This document shows, one piece after another, positions 27,827-35,970 of a stretch of DNA of 64,000 nt. Positions within the stretch are counted from its first letter, which is position 1, and each line of letters begins with the position of its first letter. The notes under the pieces were generated by a model. That model had not been told where the DNA came from, ran no database searches, and was given only the letters and a program-made list of their open reading frames with translations. A program made the translations under genes and the position numbers. Source of the DNA: Streptomyces sp. NBC_00078 (GTDB lineage: Bacteria > Actinomycetota > Actinomycetes > Streptomycetales > Streptomycetaceae); NCBI RefSeq assembly GCF_026343335.1, contig NZ_JAPELX010000001.1, positions 3,906,001 through 3,970,000 on the forward strand, written 5' to 3'.

Positions 27827-30800
27827 GGTGTCCCCCGTCCGTCCGTCGCCGCGTCGCTCGCTCCGGCCTCGCCCTGCCCGGTGGCCTCCTGGGGGTCGTC
27901 CTCCTCGGCGAGTGCCTCCAGTTCCGCCAGCAGCCGTTCGGTGGCCGCGCTGTCCGCGGTCGCCTGTGCGGTGACCACCGCCAGCGCGAACTCCCCCAGG
28001 GTCGGGTATTCGAAGGCGAGACCGACCGACAGGTCCACGCCGAAGGCCGCCGCCGCACGGCCGGTCATCCGTGCAGCGAGCAGCGAGTGACCGCCGATCT
28101 CGAAGAAGTTGTCGTTGACCCCGACCTGGCTGGCTCCTAGCAACTCCGCCCAGATTCCGGCCAGTTCGTGTTCCGCGGGCGTGCCGGGCGGGGCGCTGTG
28201 TCCGGCCCCGCCCCGCTCGTCCGGCGCCGGGTCGGGCAGGGCCCTGCGGTCCGTCTTGCCGCTCGGGGTCAGCGGCACGCGGTCGATGGTGGCGTAGGAG
28301 GCCGGCCGCATGTACGCGGGAAGCCGGGTGGCAGCCAACTCGCGCAGTTCCTCGACGAGTTGCCCCGTCCGACCAGGTCGGCCCGGCCGCACGTACGCGA
28401 CGAGCCGCCGGTCATCGGGACCCGTTCCCCGGACGTCGACGACCACGTCGGCCGCCTCGGCGTGACCCGCCAGCGTCGCCTCGATCTCCCCGAGTTCGAT
28501 CCGCTGGCCGCGCAGCTTCACCTGCCCGTCCTCTCGTCCCAGGTATTCCAGGACGCCGTCCCTGCGCCATCGGGCCAGGTCGCCGGAGCGGTACATGCGC
28601 GATCCCGGCGGGCCGTAGCAGTCCGGCAGGAACCGATCCGCCGTCAGGTCCGCCCGGCCGTGGTAACCGCGGGCGACCGGCACTCCGCCGAGCCACAGCT
28701 CGCCGGGTACACCCGGCGGCAGGGGATTCAGCTCGCCGTCGAGTACGTAACAGCGGGCGTTCGCTATGGGACGGCCGATCGGCACGGTGGGCTCACCGGG
28801 GCGGCACCGCCAGTGCGTGACTTCGATCGCCGCCTCGGTCGGACCGTAGAGGTTGTGCAGTTCGACGTGGGGCAGGCGTGCGAAGAACTGGTCGCGCAGA
28901 CCCGCGGGAAGTGCCTCGCCGCTGCAGAACACCCGGCGCAGCCGCAGGTCGTCCGGAAACGTGCCGCCGTCGAGGAAGGCCGCAAGCATGGAGGGCACGA
29001 AGTGCACGTCCGTGACGCCCTCGGCGGCGAGCCGGCGCGCCAGGTACTCGGGGTCCCGGTGTCCGTCGGGCCGGGTGAGCACCAGGGTCGCGCCGGAGGC
29101 CAGGGTCCAGAAGATCTCCCACACCGAGACGTCGAAGTGGATGGGTGTCTTCTGCAGGACCACTCCGCCGGGGCCGACGGGGAAGGCCGCCATGCCCCAA
29201 CGGATCCGATTGCACACCGGGCCGTGTTCGTTGAGGACGCCCTTCGGCCTACCGGTGGACCCCGAGGTGTAGATGAGGTAGGCGAGCTGTCCGGGGGTGA
29301 TGTCGGGCAGCGCCGCCGTGTCCTGTGCGTCGCCGGGGTCCGGGCCGTCCAGGTGGACAACGGCCGTCCCGGGTACGTCGGGCAGGCCCGCCGTGTGCCG
29401 GTGCAGTGTCAGCAGGATCCGGGCCCCGCTGTCGCGCAGCAGATGGGCAATGCGCTCCGAGGGATCGCCGGGGTCGATCGGCAGGTATGCCCCGCCCGCC
29501 TTGAGGACGGCCAGGAGCGCGACGATCATCTCGAAGGAACGCTCGCAGGCGACCGCCACCAGGCTCTCCGGCGCGAGACCACGCGCGAGCAGCCGACGCG
29601 CCAATCGGGCGGCATCAGCGTCTAGTTGACGATACGTCAACTCTGAGCCGTCGTCGGTTCGCAGGGCTACGGCGTCGGGGGTGCGGCGGGCCTGCGCGCG
29701 CAGGAGCGCGGGCAGGGAGTCCGCGTCCCGCCCGCCGGGCAGTTCGGCTGCGGTGTCGTTCCAGTCGTGGACCATGCGGTCGCGGGCCGCCGGCTCCTGC
29801 AGGGGCAGCAGGGCCACGGGCAAGGACGCCCGGTCGAGCGCCGCGTCGAGCAGGGTGACGAGTTGGCGGCCGAGTTCCGCAATCCGTTCCTCGTCGAAGA
29901 GGTCGCTGTCGTACTCCCACTCCCCGCGCATACCGGACCCGGTCCGGGTGGCGAAGAGCGTGAGGTCGAACATCGCGCTTCCGGTGTCGCCGGCGCCCTC
30001 CTCCCGAACGAACGGCCCCGGTCCGGACTCCCGGCCGTCGCGATCGGGCGTGTTCTGCAGCGCGAGCATCACCTGGACGAGGGGCGTGTAGGCGGGGCTG
30101 CGTACCGGTGCGAGCTCCTCCACCAGGCGGTGGAAGGGGAGTTCCTGCCGGGCGAAGCTCTGCAGGATGGTTTCCCGCGTTCGCCGTACCAGTTCCAGGA
30201 ACGAAGGCCGCCCGTGGATGCCGCACCGCACCGCCACGGTGTTCACGAAGAGGCCGACCAGGCCCTCGGTGTCGGTGTGTGTGCGGTTGGCCACGGGGGA
30301 GCCGACGAGGAAGTCCTCCTGTCCCGTCAGCCGGTGCAGCAGCGCACCGAAGCCGGCGAGTAACACGGTGTACGGCGTCGTGGCCTCGTCGCGGGCGAGG
30401 TGTTCGAGGCGCCGGGTGACGGATTCGGGGATGTCGAAAGTGAGCCTGCCGCCCCTGTGCAGCTTGACCGCAGGACGCGGCCGGTCGGCAGGTAGCTCCA
30501 GCAGGGGCGGCGCGCCCGCGAGGTGCCGGCGCCACCAGTCGAGCAGCTCCGCCTCGGTATCGGCCAGTTCCGCACGCTGGCGCACCGCCCAGTCGGTGTA
30601 CTGAACGGGCAGCGGCGGCAGTTCGGGGTCCGTGCCCCGGGAGTGGGCCCGGTAGAGGTGGTTCAGTTCCCGTACGAGGATGTCGTCGGACCACGCGTCG
30701 GTGACGATGTGCGGTATCGACAGCAGCAGTCGGTGACACGTGTCGGTGAGCTGTAGCACCCGGACGCGCAGCAAGGGGCCGGTCGTCAGCTCGAAGGGCG

Positions 30801-31476
30801 CGCGCGCCTCCTGTGCGGCGATCCGGGCGGCGACGGCATGCCGCTCGGCCGGGGGCAGTTCGCGCAGGTCAGACACGTCGAGGGGGATCAGCACCCGGTC
30901 CAGGACCCGCTGGCTCGGCCCGCCCCGCACGCTCGGGAAGACGGTGCGCAGCACCGCGTGCCGGTGGACGAGGTCTCGCACACACCGGTCGAGGACGCCG
31001 AGGTCCAGCGGTCCGTCGCGGCGCACCGCGAAGTGGATGTTGTAGGTGGCGCTGCCCGGCTTGAGCTGCTCGAAGAGCCACATGGGCTCCTGCTGGAAGG
31101 TGAGGGGAGCCGTCTCCGGTCCGTCGGAGCCCTCGTCGGCGTCGACAGCAACTCCGAAACCGCCGGCCGGGACGGCCTCGGCGTCGTTCGCCCGGGCCGG
31201 CTCGGGCGCGCCGGGCACTGTCGGCGGGCGGCCGGAGCGGGCGGTCCGGATCCGCTCGGCGAGTGCGGCGGCCGACGGTGATTCGAAGATGTCCCGCAAC
31301 GGCAGCGGGGTGTCGAGTGCCTCGCGGATGCGGGCCGCGGCGCGCACGGCCATGACCGAACTCGCCCCGAGCCGGAAGACGTTGTCGTCAGCGCCGATCT
31401 CCGGCCGGTCGAGCAGTCCGGCCCAAATGGCGACGATCTGGGCGATGACGGTGTCGGGCGTACCGGGAGCCTTCAC
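27823..31476 (-). CDS. NRPS module T-C-A-T (PhsB/PhsC type), Ser-like pocket, TTA codon
   Basis: The ~1217-residue protein opens with a carrier domain (residues ~5-75; VFRLGASSVMAV, with the phosphopantetheine Ser). A condensation domain follows (~110-550), whose HHxxxDG motif reads PHIVTDA; then an adenylation domain (~590-1080; YTSGSTGRPKG, NLYGPTEA, YRSGDLARW, SGKTDRRALP) and a second carrier (FFEIGGHSLLAA). There is no thioesterase. The A-domain core is strikingly EntF-like (FDVSVWE, VHFVPSML, VFCSGEALP), giving D-V-W-H-F-S-L-I-E-K, close to the Ser code D-V-W-H-F-S-L-V-D-K. The start is the GTG at 31476, overlapping the MbtH gene. Codon 372 is TTA, the only one I found in the cluster. 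Confidence 0.9.
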   Translation of the reverse strand: MKAPGTPDTVIAQIVAIWAGLLDRPEIGADDNVFRLGASSVMAVRAAARIREALDTPLPLRDIFESPSAAALAERIRTARSGRPPTVPGAPEPARANDAEAVPAGGFGVAVDADEGSDGPETAPLTFQQEPMWLFEQLKPGSATYNIHFAVRRDGPLDLGVLDRCVRDLVHRHAVLRTVFPSVRGGPSQRVLDRVLIPLDVSDLRELPPAERHAVAARIAAQEARAPFELTTGPLLRVRVLQLTDTCHRLLLSIPHIVTDAWSDDILVRELNHLYRAHSRGTDPELPPLPVQYTDWAVRQRAELADTEAELLDWWRRHLAGAPPLLELPADRPRPAVKLHRGGRLTFDIPESVTRRLEHLARDEATTPYTVLLAGFGALLHRLTGQEDFLVGSPVANRTHTDTEGLVGLFVNTVAVRCGIHGRPSFLELVRRTRETILQSFARQELPFHRLVEELAPVRSPAYTPLVQVMLALQNTPDRDGRESGPGPFVREEGAGDTGSAMFDLTLFATRTGSGMRGEWEYDSDLFDEERIAELGRQLVTLLDAALDRASLPVALLPLQEPAARDRMVHDWNDTAAELPGGRDADSLPALLRAQARRTPDAVALRTDDGSELTYRQLDADAARLARRLLARGLAPESLVAVACERSFEMIVALLAVLKAGGAYLPIDPGDPSERIAHLLRDSGARILLTLHRHTAGLPDVPGTAVVHLDGPDPGDAQDTAALPDITPGQLAYLIYTSGSTGRPKGVLNEHGPVCNRIRWGMAAFPVGPGGVVLQKTPIHFDVSVWEIFWTLASGATLVLTRPDGHRDPEYLARRLAAEGVTDVHFVPSMLAAFLDGGTFPDDLRLRRVFCSGEALPAGLRDQFFARLPHVELHNLYGPTEAAIEVTHWRCRPGEPTVPIGRPIANARCYVLDGELNPLPPGVPGELWLGGVPVARGYHGRADLTADRFLPDCYGPPGSRMYRSGDLARWRRDGVLEYLGREDGQVKLRGQRIELGEIEATLAGHAEAADVVVDVRGTGPDDRRLVAYVRPGRPGRTGQLVEELRELAATRLPAYMRPASYATIDRVPLTPSGKTDRRALPDPAPDERGGAGHSAPPGTPAEHELAGIWAELLGASQVGVNDNFFEIGGHSLLAARMTGRAAAAFGVDLSVGLAFEYPTLGEFALAVVTAQATADSAATERLLAELEALAEEDDPQEATGQGEAGASDAATDGRGTP

Positions 31477-31682
31477 GCGCTGCTCTCCCCCAGGGTCCGC
31501 CGCAGGCTCAGGGGCCGCATGTCGTCCCAGTGCTCGCGAATGTGGTCCAGACATTCGGTACGAGTGCCGCGGGCGCCGTGGGTCCGCCAGCCAGCAGGTG
31601 GTTCACGGTCCTCGGGCCATAGGGAGAACTGACCCTCATGGTTGACGACCACCAGGAAGCGTGCCGCTGCACCATCGAGCAT
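31473..31682 (-). CDS. MbtH-like protein
   Basis: The 69-residue protein has the MbtH signature: NHEGQFSLWPE, PPAGW, TECLDHIREHW and DMRPLSLR at the C-terminus. MbtH-like proteins bind NRPS adenylation domains and promote their folding and activity. It is the first gene of the cluster transcript, with GGGGGAGGG before the ATG, and its stop overlaps the T-C-A-T NRPS start (GTGA), so that synthetase is its likely partner. Confidence 0.95.
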   Translation of the reverse strand: MLDGAAARFLVVVNHEGQFSLWPEDREPPAGWRTHGARGTRTECLDHIREHWDDMRPLSLRRTLGESSA

Positions 31683-31706
31683 TCGTCTGCCCTCCCCCGT
31701 CTCGCC

Positions 31707-31729
31707 GCATACACGTAACGTCCGTATGC
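31707..31729. promoter_or_regulatory. inverted repeat just upstream of the cluster's first gene
   Basis: GCATAC and GTATGC form a perfect inverted repeat around an 11-base centre that itself contains ACGTAACGT. It lies 25-47 bases before the ATG of the MbtH-like gene, where the main cluster promoter must be. A poor TTGGTT / GTGTAT pair spaced by 17 bases overlaps it on the minus strand. An operator role is likely but unproven. Confidence 0.4.
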
Positions 31730-31864
31730 AGAACCAAATACCGTCCGATCATCAACTACCGCCGTCGCCGCTTTCACGCGGTCCGGACTTCCGCCAGTGG
31801 ACATGGCCACAAGTGGACTCACAGCCCTGGCTGCCCGTCGATTCACCTGTTTCTTGCGAGGAGG

Positions 31865-31884
31865 CCCCGGCGTTCGCGCCGGGG
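31865..31884. repeat. 8-base-pair TTCG hairpin, IS605-like end
   Basis: CCCCGGCG TTCG CGCCGGGG is a perfect stem with a TTCG tetraloop, followed by AGGAATC. Together with the hairpin at 32422 and the tnpB remnant, this resembles the subterminal hairpins of IS200/IS605 elements. It could mark another old element end at the cluster border. Confidence 0.4.
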
Positions 31885-32113
31885 AGGAATCGCATCCGGG
31901 TGTCGCGACGCGGAGCGTCGACGCATCCGGTTCGGGGCGCGGAGCGCCCGCCGCTGTCGGCACCGCCGAGGTGATGCGAACGCGTGTACCCGTGATCGCT
32001 GGTCGGGGTGATGGCCGGGGAATCATGGTCCGTGTGTGCGGCTGTCGTACGAATGGTCCTTCGGAGGGTTCGGGACGGCGCGGTGTCCCGGCCCAGGACC
32101 ATGAGGGGGCGAG

Positions 32114-32377
32114 ATGGCGCGGGTGGAGGCGACTGCGGAGGCCGGGCATGCCCGGTACACCTTTCGGCTGCGCCTGTCGTCCGCCGCCCGTACCGCCCTG
32201 GCGGCGGAGTGGGACCGATGCCGTTGGGTGTGGAACGAATGCGCCGCCAAGTCCAGGGCCATACACCTGCACAACAAGGCCACCGGGCAGAAGGCCACGT
32301 GCGGTCCGGCTCAGCTCGACAGGATGCTGACCGAAGCCCGCGCCCGTACGCCATGGCTGCTGGCGCTGATGGCGTAA
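32114..32377 (+). pseudogene. truncated TnpB (IS200/IS605 family), N-terminus only
   Basis: This 87-residue reading begins like TnpB/OrfB proteins (RYTFRLRLSSAARTALAAEWDRCRWVWNEC), covering the N-terminal wedge/helix-turn-helix part, and stops at LLALMA. The RuvC nuclease and zinc-finger parts are missing, so it cannot cut DNA. The stop is followed directly by element-end-like hairpins (32381-32403 and 32422-32442), so an internal deletion probably joined the 5' part of tnpB to the right end. It sits between the antibiotic cluster and chromosomal genes. Confidence 0.65.
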
Positions 32378-32380
32378 GAC

Positions 32381-32403
32381 CTCCTGGAGCGCTGCTCCAG
32401 GAG
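32381..32403. repeat. perfect 10-base-pair hairpin after tnpB remnant
   Basis: CTCCTGGAGC and GCTCCAGGAG pair perfectly around GCT, four bases after the remnant's stop codon. It may be a terminator-like stem or part of the structured 3' region of the element. Confidence 0.5.
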
Positions 32404-32421
32404 GCAGCCTGAGCCAGGAAT

Positions 32422-32450
32422 CCCCTTCCCTTCAGGGAGGGGAGGATTCA
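32422..32450 (+). mobile_element. IS200/IS605-type right-end hairpin
   Basis: CCCCTTCCC TTCA GGGAGGGG followed by AGGATTCA looks like the right end of actinobacterial IS605-family elements, which is also the 3' end of the TnpB guide RNA. Flanking sequence would begin near 32451. The full element (left end to here) cannot be delimited with certainty; the left border lies somewhere in 31.8-32.1 kb. Confidence 0.5.
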
Positions 32451-32588
32451 ACTACGGGCACGAAAGAAGGGCAAGTACATCGTGGCGGTCGAGGACTGCC
32501 AAGACGCCGTCGGGCCGCCCCGCCGGCATTCGCACCCTGTCCTCGGACATGGGCGCTTCCCTTCCTTCGGCCGCCGGTCGCCCATACT

Positions 32589-32615
32589 CTGACGCTCCGT
32601 CAGACAGTGCGTCAG
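32589..32615. promoter_or_regulatory. TetR-type operator upstream of SDR (palindrome plus extra half-site)
   Basis: CTGACGCTCCGTCAG (32589-32603) is a perfect 6-base palindrome with a three-base centre, followed by another CGTCAG half-site at 32610-32615. It lies 21-47 bases before the SDR start codon. The same motif recurs at 55446, 56366 and 60653, always just upstream of a gene. The motif form suits a TetR-family repressor. Confidence 0.7.
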
Positions 32616-32635
32616 AGGCAGGTCGGAGGTCGCTC

Positions 32636-33421
32636 ATGTCGTTGCTCGCGGGCAGGACGGTCGTGGTGTCGGGGGTGGGCGCCGGGCTCGGTCACCAGGT
32701 TGCGGCGGCCGTCGTGCGCGACGGAGGGAACGCGGTGCTCGGGGCACGCACGGAGGCCCGTCTCGCCAAGAGCGCCGCCGACATCGATCCGGACGGGGCG
32801 CACACGGCGTACCGGGCGACCGACATCACGGACGAGGCGCAGTGCGACGCGCTGGCGGAGCTCGCGCGGGAGCGGTTCGGGCGGATCGACGCGGTCGTCC
32901 ATGTGGCCGCCTGGGACAGCTACTTCGGCGGAATCGAGGACGCGGACTTCACGACCTGGCAGTCGGTGCTCGACGTGAATCTGCTGGGGTCGCTGCGGAT
33001 GACCCGGGCGTGCCTGCCGGCGCTGAAGACATGCGGGGGCTCGGTGGTGTTCATCGGGACGCAGTCGTCGGTGGCGGCCCCCACGCAGGTGAAGCAGGCG
33101 GCGTACGCGGCCTCGAAAGGGGCCCTGACGAGCGCGATGTACTCCCTGGCGCGCGAACTGGGCCCGCACCGCATCCGCGTCAACACCGTTCTGCCGGGCT
33201 GGATGTGGGGGCCCCCGGTCCAGGCCTACGTACAGTTCACGGCCCACACGGAAGGCGTGCCGGAGCCCGACGTCCTGAAACGGCTCACCACGCGCATGGC
33301 GCTGCCGGACCTCGCGACGGACGCAGACGTGGCGGACGCGGCGGTGTTCCTCGCCTCGGACCGGGCGCGCGCCATCACCGGGCAGTCGCTGCTGGTAAAC
33401 GCGGGGGAGCTGATGCGCTGA
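32636..33421 (+). CDS. short-chain dehydrogenase/reductase
   Basis: This 261-residue classical SDR has a GVGAGLGHQ nucleotide loop, HVAAWD in place of the usual NNAG, and the catalytic YAASKGAL with upstream Ser in IGTQSS. It reduces or oxidises an unknown hydroxy/oxo compound with NAD(P). The ATG at 32636 has GGAGG six bases upstream; a start at 32549 would run through the operator. It is probably repressed through the palindrome at 32589 and may belong with the catabolic genes at 51-60 kb that share this motif. Confidence 0.92.
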   Translation: MSLLAGRTVVVSGVGAGLGHQVAAAVVRDGGNAVLGARTEARLAKSAADIDPDGAHTAYRATDITDEAQCDALAELARERFGRIDAVVHVAAWDSYFGGIEDADFTTWQSVLDVNLLGSLRMTRACLPALKTCGGSVVFIGTQSSVAAPTQVKQAAYAASKGALTSAMYSLARELGPHRIRVNTVLPGWMWGPPVQAYVQFTAHTEGVPEPDVLKRLTTRMALPDLATDADVADAAVFLASDRARAITGQSLLVNAGELMR

Positions 33422-33648
33422 GGGGTCTGTTCGAACGTGTCCAGCCGTTCATGTCCGTGAACTGAGGTCAGCAAGACGAACATCTTTACTCCCTCTTGAC
33501 CTTACGTCCGCTTGTCGTGTCCGCGCAACCGCACCCACGATGAGCGGGCACTTCGCGGCCTCTCCCGGTTTCCCTCGCCTCTACCCCGCTCAGGCGAAGT
33601 GCCAGCCAACTGAGCGGAGTTCACAAGGCGGACCCTGGAAGGGGGCAC

Positions 33649-35223
33649 ATGAACAGTCTCGACTGGGCCGTCCTCATCGGCTACTTCGGCGTGATGGTGG
33701 CGATCGGCGTCTGGTCGCACAAGCGCGTGGACAACGTCAGCGACTTCTTCACGGCCGGCGGGAAGATGCCGTGGTGGCTGTCCGGCATCTCGCACCACAT
33801 GTCGGGCTACAGCGCGGTGATGTTCACGGGCTATGCGGGCATCGCCTACACCTACGGCGTGACGTCCTTCGTCACCTGGTCCTTCCCGATCGCGCTGGGC
33901 ATCGCCATCGGCTCGAAACTGTTCGCGCCGCGCATCAACCGACTGCGCTCCAGGCTCCATGTGGCCTCGCCCCTGGAGTACTTGAAGAACCGTTACGACC
34001 TGAAGACCCAGCAGGCGCTGGTCTGGTCCGGCATGTTGCTGAAGATCGTGGACGTGGCCGCCAAGTGGGCGGCGATCGCGACCCTGCTGTCCGTCTTCAC
34101 CGGCATCACGCTCAACCAGGGCATTCTCATCACCGGCGCGATCACCGCCGTCTACTGCACCATCGGCGGCCTGTGGGCGGACGCGCTGACCGAACTGGGC
34201 CAGTTCATCATCCAGCTGCTGGCGGGCGTCTCGATGTTCGTCGCCGTCGTACTGAAGCTGAACGACAAGGGCATCGGATTCTTCGGCGCCTGGGACGAGC
34301 CGGCCCTGCACGGCCACGGCAAGGCGCTGGTCGGACCGTACGGGACCGTCTTCCTCCTGGCCTTCCTCTTCATCAAGCTCTTCGAGTACAACGGCGGCAT
34401 GCTCAACCAGGCCCAGCGCTACATGGCGACGGGCAGCGCCCGCGAGGCCGAGCGCTCCGCGCGGCTTTCGGCGGCGCTGTGGCTGGTCTGGCCGGTCGTC
34501 CTCTTCTTCCCGATGTGGATGTCGCCGCTGCTGGTCCACGCCGCGAAGCCCGACGGCTCCGACTCGTACGGCCTGATGACCGAACAGCTGCTGCCGCACG
34601 GCCTGTTGGGCCTGGTCATCGTCGGCTTCTTCTCGCACACCATGGCCATGTGCTCCTCCGACGCCAACGCGATCGCGGCGGTGTTCACCCGGGACGCGGC
34701 GCCGGTGCTGTCCCGGCGGGCCCGGGAGTGGGGCGGGCGCTCGGCCCTGGTCGCGGCCCGTGTGACGACCGTGGTCTTCCTCGGCCTGTCCATGGCGGTG
34801 GCGACCCAGGTCAACTCCCCCGCCTTCAAGGACATCATCACCGTCGTCATCAAGTGGGTCGCGGGCCTGATGGGCCCCATCGCGATCCCGATGATGCTGG
34901 GCCTGCTGCGCGGGTTCCGCCGCTCCGGCCCGACGGCGGCGCTCACCAGCTGGTCGATGGGCCTGCTGGCCTTCTGGCTGGTCAACTACCCGATCAACTG
35001 GAGCGTCGACGGCGGCGTCCCGCTCGAATACCAGGTCTCGGTCCCGCTGGCCGTCTCCCTGGTCCTGTACGTCCTCATCGGCTGTCTGAAGCCGGAGGAC
35101 ACCCCGGACCGCCTCGCGGTCATCGACCGCATCAACACGGACGACGACAGCGCGGCGGTCGCCGTACCGGCTCCGGCGGGCGGCGTGGAGGACGCGGTGG
35201 GCCGGACACCGGTGAAGGACTGA
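33649..35223 (+). CDS. sodium:solute symporter family permease
   Basis: The 524-residue membrane protein has about 13 hydrophobic helices and belongs to the SSS family (PutP/SglT-like): DFFTAGGKMPWWLSG near the N-terminus, VSGYSA-type helix-1 break, and GGLWADALTELGQF. SSS carriers take up sugars, amino acids or organic acids with Na+. The substrate cannot be read from sequence. The start has AAGGGGG upstream. A hairpin follows the stop. Its soluble C-terminal tail is rich in Ala and Pro. Confidence 0.9.
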   Translation: MNSLDWAVLIGYFGVMVAIGVWSHKRVDNVSDFFTAGGKMPWWLSGISHHMSGYSAVMFTGYAGIAYTYGVTSFVTWSFPIALGIAIGSKLFAPRINRLRSRLHVASPLEYLKNRYDLKTQQALVWSGMLLKIVDVAAKWAAIATLLSVFTGITLNQGILITGAITAVYCTIGGLWADALTELGQFIIQLLAGVSMFVAVVLKLNDKGIGFFGAWDEPALHGHGKALVGPYGTVFLLAFLFIKLFEYNGGMLNQAQRYMATGSAREAERSARLSAALWLVWPVVLFFPMWMSPLLVHAAKPDGSDSYGLMTEQLLPHGLLGLVIVGFFSHTMAMCSSDANAIAAVFTRDAAPVLSRRAREWGGRSALVAARVTTVVFLGLSMAVATQVNSPAFKDIITVVIKWVAGLMGPIAIPMMLGLLRGFRRSGPTAALTSWSMGLLAFWLVNYPINWSVDGGVPLEYQVSVPLAVSLVLYVLIGCLKPEDTPDRLAVIDRINTDDDSAAVAVPAPAGGVEDAVGRTPVKD

Positions 35224-35237
35224 CCCACCGACGCGAC

Positions 35238-35291
35238 ACGGCACGCCCTTTCCCCGGTTCCCCCACGGAGGAGCCGGGGAATCGCCGTGCC
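35238..35291. terminator. hairpin after the symporter gene
   Basis: A long imperfect inverted repeat lies between the symporter stop and the next gene: CGGCACG pairs with CGTGCC at the outside and TCCCCGGTTC with GAGCCGGGGA inside. There is no T-run, as usual for high-GC actinomycete terminators. Confidence 0.5.
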
Positions 35292-35321
35292 CGGAGATCG
35301 CCCGGGCGGCAGACTGGCCGT

Positions 35322-35927
35322 ATGACCGCATCCGATCCCAAGGCCGACCTCCTGCGCTATCTGCAGGACGCCCGTGACGCGCTCCTGTGGAAACTCGAAG
35401 GACTCTCGGAGTACGACGCCCGGCGCCCGCTGACGCCGACCGGTACCAACCTCCTGGGCCTGGTCAAGCATGTGACCTTCGTCGAACTGGGCTACCTGGG
35501 CCACACGTTCGGGCGTCCCTCCGGCAGACCACAGCCCTGGTCCGCCGACAACCCCGATCCCAACAACGACATGTGGGCCACCGCCGAGGAATCGCGGGAG
35601 CACATCGCCGACGGCTACCGCAGCGCATGGGCCCACTCGGACGCGACCGTCGAAGCGCTGCCCCTGGACACGGTCGGCACGGTGCCCTGGTGGCCGGACA
35701 ACAACGAGATCACGCTGCACCACGCCCTGGTACGGGTCATCGCCGACACCCACCGGCACGCCGGACATGCCGACATCCTCCGCGAGAACCTGGACGGGGC
35801 CGCGGGCATGCGCCGGGACAACCCAAGCCTGCCGTCGGCCGATTCGGCGTGGTGGAAGGAGTACCGGGAACAGCTGGAGCGCGTGGCCGAGGAAGCGGCT
35901 CGCGCGGTGCAGGACGGCAGGGCGTAG
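35322..35927 (+). CDS. DinB-like family protein
   Basis: The 201-residue protein fits the DinB/YfiT four-helix-bundle family (DUF664 branch): LLGLVKHVTFVELGYLGHTF with a His near the metal site, and HHALVRVIADTHRHAGHADILRE with the second His pair. Members are putative metal-dependent (often thiol-linked) transferases such as mycothiol-dependent enzymes. The ATG at 35322 begins a natural N-terminus; the longer reading is a shadow of the symporter. The last codons run into a three-copy tandem repeat. Confidence 0.85.
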   Translation: MTASDPKADLLRYLQDARDALLWKLEGLSEYDARRPLTPTGTNLLGLVKHVTFVELGYLGHTFGRPSGRPQPWSADNPDPNNDMWATAEESREHIADGYRSAWAHSDATVEALPLDTVGTVPWWPDNNEITLHHALVRVIADTHRHAGHADILRENLDGAAGMRRDNPSLPSADSAWWKEYREQLERVAEEAARAVQDGRA

Positions 35928-35955
35928 GACGGCAGGGCGTAGGACGGCAGGGCGT
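35911..35955 (+). repeat. three perfect 15-base tandem repeats
   Basis: AGGACGGCAGGGCGT is repeated three times without a break. The first copy contains the stop codon junction of the DinB-like gene (QDGRA-stop), so copies two and three are untranslated. Slipped-strand duplication is the simple explanation; copy number could vary between strains. Confidence 0.9.
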
Positions 35956-35970
35956 ACGTACGACGGCCGG

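Noticed and set aside
32452..32637. 61-codon minus-strand frame upstream of the SDR
   Set aside because: It overlaps the operator and promoter of the SDR and has no recognisable family.
33502..35331. 609-codon minus-strand frame opposite the symporter
   Set aside because: Highly charged Arg/Asp/Gln-rich translation without any domain, opposite a clear membrane protein.
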